This document shows positions 60,483 through 64,000 of a stretch of DNA of 64,000 nucleotides, in pieces. The stretch covers positions 22,118 through 86,117 of the forward strand of contig NW_026516823.1 in NCBI RefSeq assembly GCF_025766255.1. Reading direction: 5' to 3'. The position numbers and the translations under genes were made by a program. Source of the DNA: Zychaea mexicana. Its lineage: Eukaryota > Mucoromycota > Mucoromycetes > Mucorales > Lichtheimiaceae. Numbering within the stretch: position 1 is the stretch's first letter; every line of letters starts with the position of its first letter. The notes beneath the pieces are model-generated. The model made no database searches. It had not been told where the DNA came from and saw only the letters and a program-made list of their open reading frames with translations.

Positions 60483-63400
60483 ATGCCTCCCAAACGTGCA
60501 CGAGGATTTGGCAACAAACGCGTCTCATCTTTTGCAAGTCTTAAGAGCAACGGAGCGAGAAAAGTAATCAGGATCACGCAGCCTTTGGATCTTGGAGGCA
60601 CTTTGAGTGTCCCACCTGTAGTTCAGCCAGCGTCCAAGCGATCGCCCATGCGCGATGAGAACACAAATTCTTCGAACAAGAGAAGAAAAGCTGACAATCG
60701 TGCTCAAAGCTGGGCAAACATTCTACCTTCCCTTCTTACAGCTTATAAGCAAGGTTATGGTATTGAGGAGCCTGCACCTCAGGCGCTGGTTCCCATTGAC
60801 GATCCTCTGCTTTGCCATTGTCCTGAAAGCAAGCGAAAGGAAAAGACTGTTACTTGTATTTACAAGTGCGGTGCGTATAAAAGGAAATCATATCTTTGAA
60901 ACAAAGGAAGAATATGTTACTGATGTTAACATGTATGCTTCAGGTATCCGTACTGCCACAGTTAAATATTGCAGCGAGTGCCCAGATCATTCGTTGCCGT
61001 TGGTATTGATGCGCCGCCACCTGTTTCCCATGACACCATCAGGGCCGAATCACGCTGTTCATATCGAGCAAATGCGCAGTTTTCATAACCTGCACTACAT
61101 TTGCCGTGTTTCGGTCCATTCCATTGCAAGTTGGGCCCAAGCAGAGTATCATCAAAAGGTATTTTTTCCGGTGAAAGCGTTATTGGACAAGTGTCACTTA
61201 TAGTTGATTATTCATGTAGCTTCCGATTGCTGCTAGCTTCAAGCAACGTCTTAGTGAAGCACTTCCAATGTATGGAAGGTTAATGCTTAACTTGGAAAAG
61301 GAGCTTAGAGACGATTGCGATCTTGAGAGGGCTTGTCCAGCATGCAAATACAAGGTAAACTTTTGCACGATTAGTGTTAGCATATAATTACTTTCATATA
61401 CTGAGCTGATGACCTGATATTTCTGCTAGTCCGGGTCCAAGATTGTTGCTGCAGATGGCAACATGCAACTACGCAGATTCAAAAAAGCACAGGATCCGAA
61501 AGACGTGGTATTTGCTGGCCAAGAAGAAGTAGATTGGTATTGGGTGAAAAATCGCCAAGTTGTCCCGTATGGTGGATCAGTAAGTCTAAACGTTTTGAGC
61601 GATAAAAAGTGCAATTGTATGCAGCTGAAATACTAAAAATTCATGTATTTAGGCAACTGATGGATGCAGTACTTGGCAAGCTCTTGAAAAGGGACGTGGC
61701 CGGATGGACCATCTTGATCAGAATGGTGCATTCGCGTGCACTTGTGGTCACGGTCTTCCTTTGGCCATGATCGACATAACAACAGCCGGTGAACAGTGAG
61801 TATGATGATACGATGATGTCAAGATTATCGAAAGACTGATTCTCTTATCTACAAATCACTAGGTTCACCTATGTTCTCAGCTGTTTAAAAAAAGTATCTG
61901 AGATGCCATTGTATGGATCAGACATCCGCATCATGTACGATGTTGGCTGTAAAATTCGCAAGGCCCTCCAGGTGAGTTTTGTTGGACTCTTTTCATTAAG
62001 TTTAAACATTGATAAACTTGTGTATTGGTTATTAGGAAACGGAATGCTTGGACAGTATAAAGGATGTACCTATTGCGGTCGGCATTTTCCATATCACTGG
62101 TCATTCGCCAGAATGCCAGATCCACTTTCATCCTCGCCTCAAAGAGGGGTGGGGAATACAGGATGGGGAGCATCTCGAGCGGCTTTGGTCCTTCCTCAAC
62201 GGATTTGTGGCCATGACACGTAACATGTCGTCTCTCAACAGACGGCTTACTCTGACTATTGCTCTTGACTTCTTTACCGAGCAGCGAATAGACAACCTTG
62301 GTACCGAGTCTCTCATGATCATTTTTAAAAACTGCGTTGCTCTTTGCTAATAATGAACTTACTACTAGGTGTGAACCTCCGACGTAGGTTCGAACGCGCG
62401 GTGGAACTCAAAGCTGACGCTTTGGAAGCACTAAGGAACGCCGGTATTGAAGAGAATGATAACATTTCCATTGCCTTAATGGCAATGAAATGGCAGGACC
62501 ATTTGGATGAGACGGCTCAGAGAGAAACAAGCAATACAGGACGAGGTGGAAGGTTTGGCGTCTCTAGCAGAGCCATAGAGAACTTGCGTCTTGCCATCGC
62601 CGTTTACGATTTAATCGAACAGGCATTCAAACAACAGGGCAATGGTAATTAGCTATCAAGGATGTCTTAATGGGGTTAATGACTAATTTGCATTATGCCA
62701 TTATTTTCTAGGTCACAATCGTACGCAAAACCTTGCAGCGCAAAGAAAAGCCGCTCGTAAGCAGGTTGATATCAAATTTGACCAGTATATCGAGAAATTA
62801 ACAAGAGCTCCAATTTTTGGTAAGTTTATCAGAATACATATACATACACTGAAGCTGTTATTAAAGGGTACAATTATAACGACAGGCTATGACTTGTACA
62901 AGGATTCAAACACTGTGTTGAAAAAGAACAGCCACTTTCGTTTCCGCTGTAACATCATTTCTCCTGTGGAAAACGATGCACCCTATGACGCTTTCCATGG
63001 TTTAAAAAGAGCCAACGAAGAGCTCGAAATTTTGAAGGTAATAAATCGCGCGTAAGAAACTGAGCAATGTATCTGCGACTCTAATATGCAAACAAACAAA
63101 AAAGGACGAAGCTGCTTCAGTTATTAGATTCGGCGATGACGTCGTGAAGAAGCGTCAAGACGCCATTGCATCTGTACCGGAAAACTTGCAAGTACCTTTG
63201 AGCGCCGGATTCTGGTACGAGAGACAAGGCATGGTGGTTATATTGAAGCGGAAGTTGGAGAGAGCCGAGACATGGGTGAAAGATCAGAAGCGGCTATTAG
63301 CCAAAATTGCTGATGGATCAGCTTTCAACGGCACCGCTACGCAGTCCAGACTTGCATCGACAACAGTACGACAGCCAAACGAAGATGATAACGAAGATGA

Positions 63401-63548
63401 TGAAGAAGGTGAAGGTGACCAGGAGACAGTAGAGCTGGCACCCAAGTTGCAAGGAGAGAATGAGAACGATGACGATGACGAAGAGTGGATCGATGAAGAT
63501 GACAACATGTTCGAGAGCATTTTCGCTGCCGATGAAGTTCCGGTATAA
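60483..63548 (+). CDS. KDZ transposase, apparently intact (794 aa)
   Basis: Kyakuja-Dileera-Zisupton transposase. Eleven exons: 60483-60870, 60944-61158, 61220-61354, 61430-61579, 61653-61795, 61863-61971, 62036-62300, 62369-62644, 62712-62819, 62886-63037, 63105-63548. They sum to 795 codons with every intron GT-AG and phase kept. Features in order: a basic N-terminus, CHCPESKRKEKTVTCIYKCG and YCSECPDHSLPLVLMRRH cysteine clusters, HNLHYICRVSVHSIASW, ERACPACKY, first Asp region IVAADGNMQLRRF, GAFACTCGHGLPLAMIDITT, second Asp IRIMYDVGCKIRKAL, FHITGHSPECQIHFHPRL, Glu region GIQDGEHLERLW, MSSLNRRLTLTIALDFF, and a coiled and then strongly acidic C-terminus. No lesion was found, unlike the copy at 32.6-36.7 kb. 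Terminal inverted repeats were not identified. Confidence 0.92.
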
Positions 63549-64000
63549 AAAAAGTAGTAAATATATCAACAAAACTAAGATCAAATGTTACTGTTGTTAT
63601 GGTTAGATATCTTTAGAAGTTATCCCGATCGATGTTTGGCTACAGCGTCTGCAGGCAATCTCTAATCAATGGGTGTATACTACCATGGAAAACAGAATGC
63701 ATCGGCACTATCGATTATGCATGTAGGTGTTCAACGCATACTTCGTTAGTGAAACTTACCGTTGCAAAACAATTAGGTAAACGGAAAATATTATGGATAA
63801 AGCGATTGATTGTATTCTAGCGCTAGCACTTACTGCTGCTGGTTTGAGGGCTATCTTTTCATGAAACGTACTGAGTAGCATTATTTAGCTTTTACCGTTT
63901 GTCATTCGGTTCCCCCAAGGGCGGGAGACGAAGAGCTACAAAAAGTTAAGTATAAAACATAGATACTCATTCGAACAAGCGTAATAAATTGCAACATCAT
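63549..64000. other. Right edge, no gene recognised
   Basis: Probably the KDZ 3' end followed by host flank. No clear terminal repeat or gene seen. Confidence 0.4.

Overview
The window reads as nuclear DNA of a filamentous early-diverging fungus, most likely a Mucoromycota / Mucorales species (inference). Host genes carry many short GT-AG introns (about 50-120 nt), have low-complexity Gln/His/Ser/Thr tracts, and sit in AT-rich, pyrimidine-rich flanks. No prokaryotic or viral replicon features were seen. Exon structures below were worked out by hand from splice signals, reading phase and known protein families. For the main genes the spliced lengths come out as whole codon numbers.

Host gene blocks. 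0-3 kb: a partial unidentified gene running off the left edge and a possible small membrane protein. 3.3-24 kb: PP2A B56 regulatory subunit (+), URI/Bud27 prefoldin-like protein (-), ribosomal protein eL33 (+), a SAM-domain kinesin-13 of KIF24 type (-), a low-complexity protein (+), a four-RRM Nrd1-like RNA-binding protein (+) and the C-terminal RRM of a Mei2-like protein (-). 52-54 kb: a bHLH transcription factor (+). 59-60 kb: a TPR gene fragment and a DUF202-like membrane protein fragment that collide on opposite strands.

Transposon island, about 24.6-49.3 kb. Nested, mostly decayed elements: LINE ORF1 with only the start of ORF2; a MULE transposase fragment; a second MULE-type gene whose predicted spliced product joins transposase, SWIM zinc finger, a ubiquitin-peptidase-like (C19) cysteine protease domain and an RTC4-like domain; a KDZ transposase pseudogene whose intron received a 5'-truncated LINE with a 14-bp target-site duplication; a Gln-rich pseudogene whose four internal stops all fall on glutamine positions; a CACTA/Tnp2-like transposase gene flanked by two opposite-strand accessory genes; and an uninterrupted 5'-truncated LINE ORF2 (endonuclease plus reverse transcriptase). 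A second KDZ element at 60.3-63.6 kb appears intact: 11 exons join into an open frame of 794 codons.

Most notable: the MULE/C19/RTC4 composite gene, the intact KDZ gene with (ACCGCAA)-type repeats also present at the decayed copy, and the excess of inactivating changes that look like C-to-T (Gln or Arg codon to stop).
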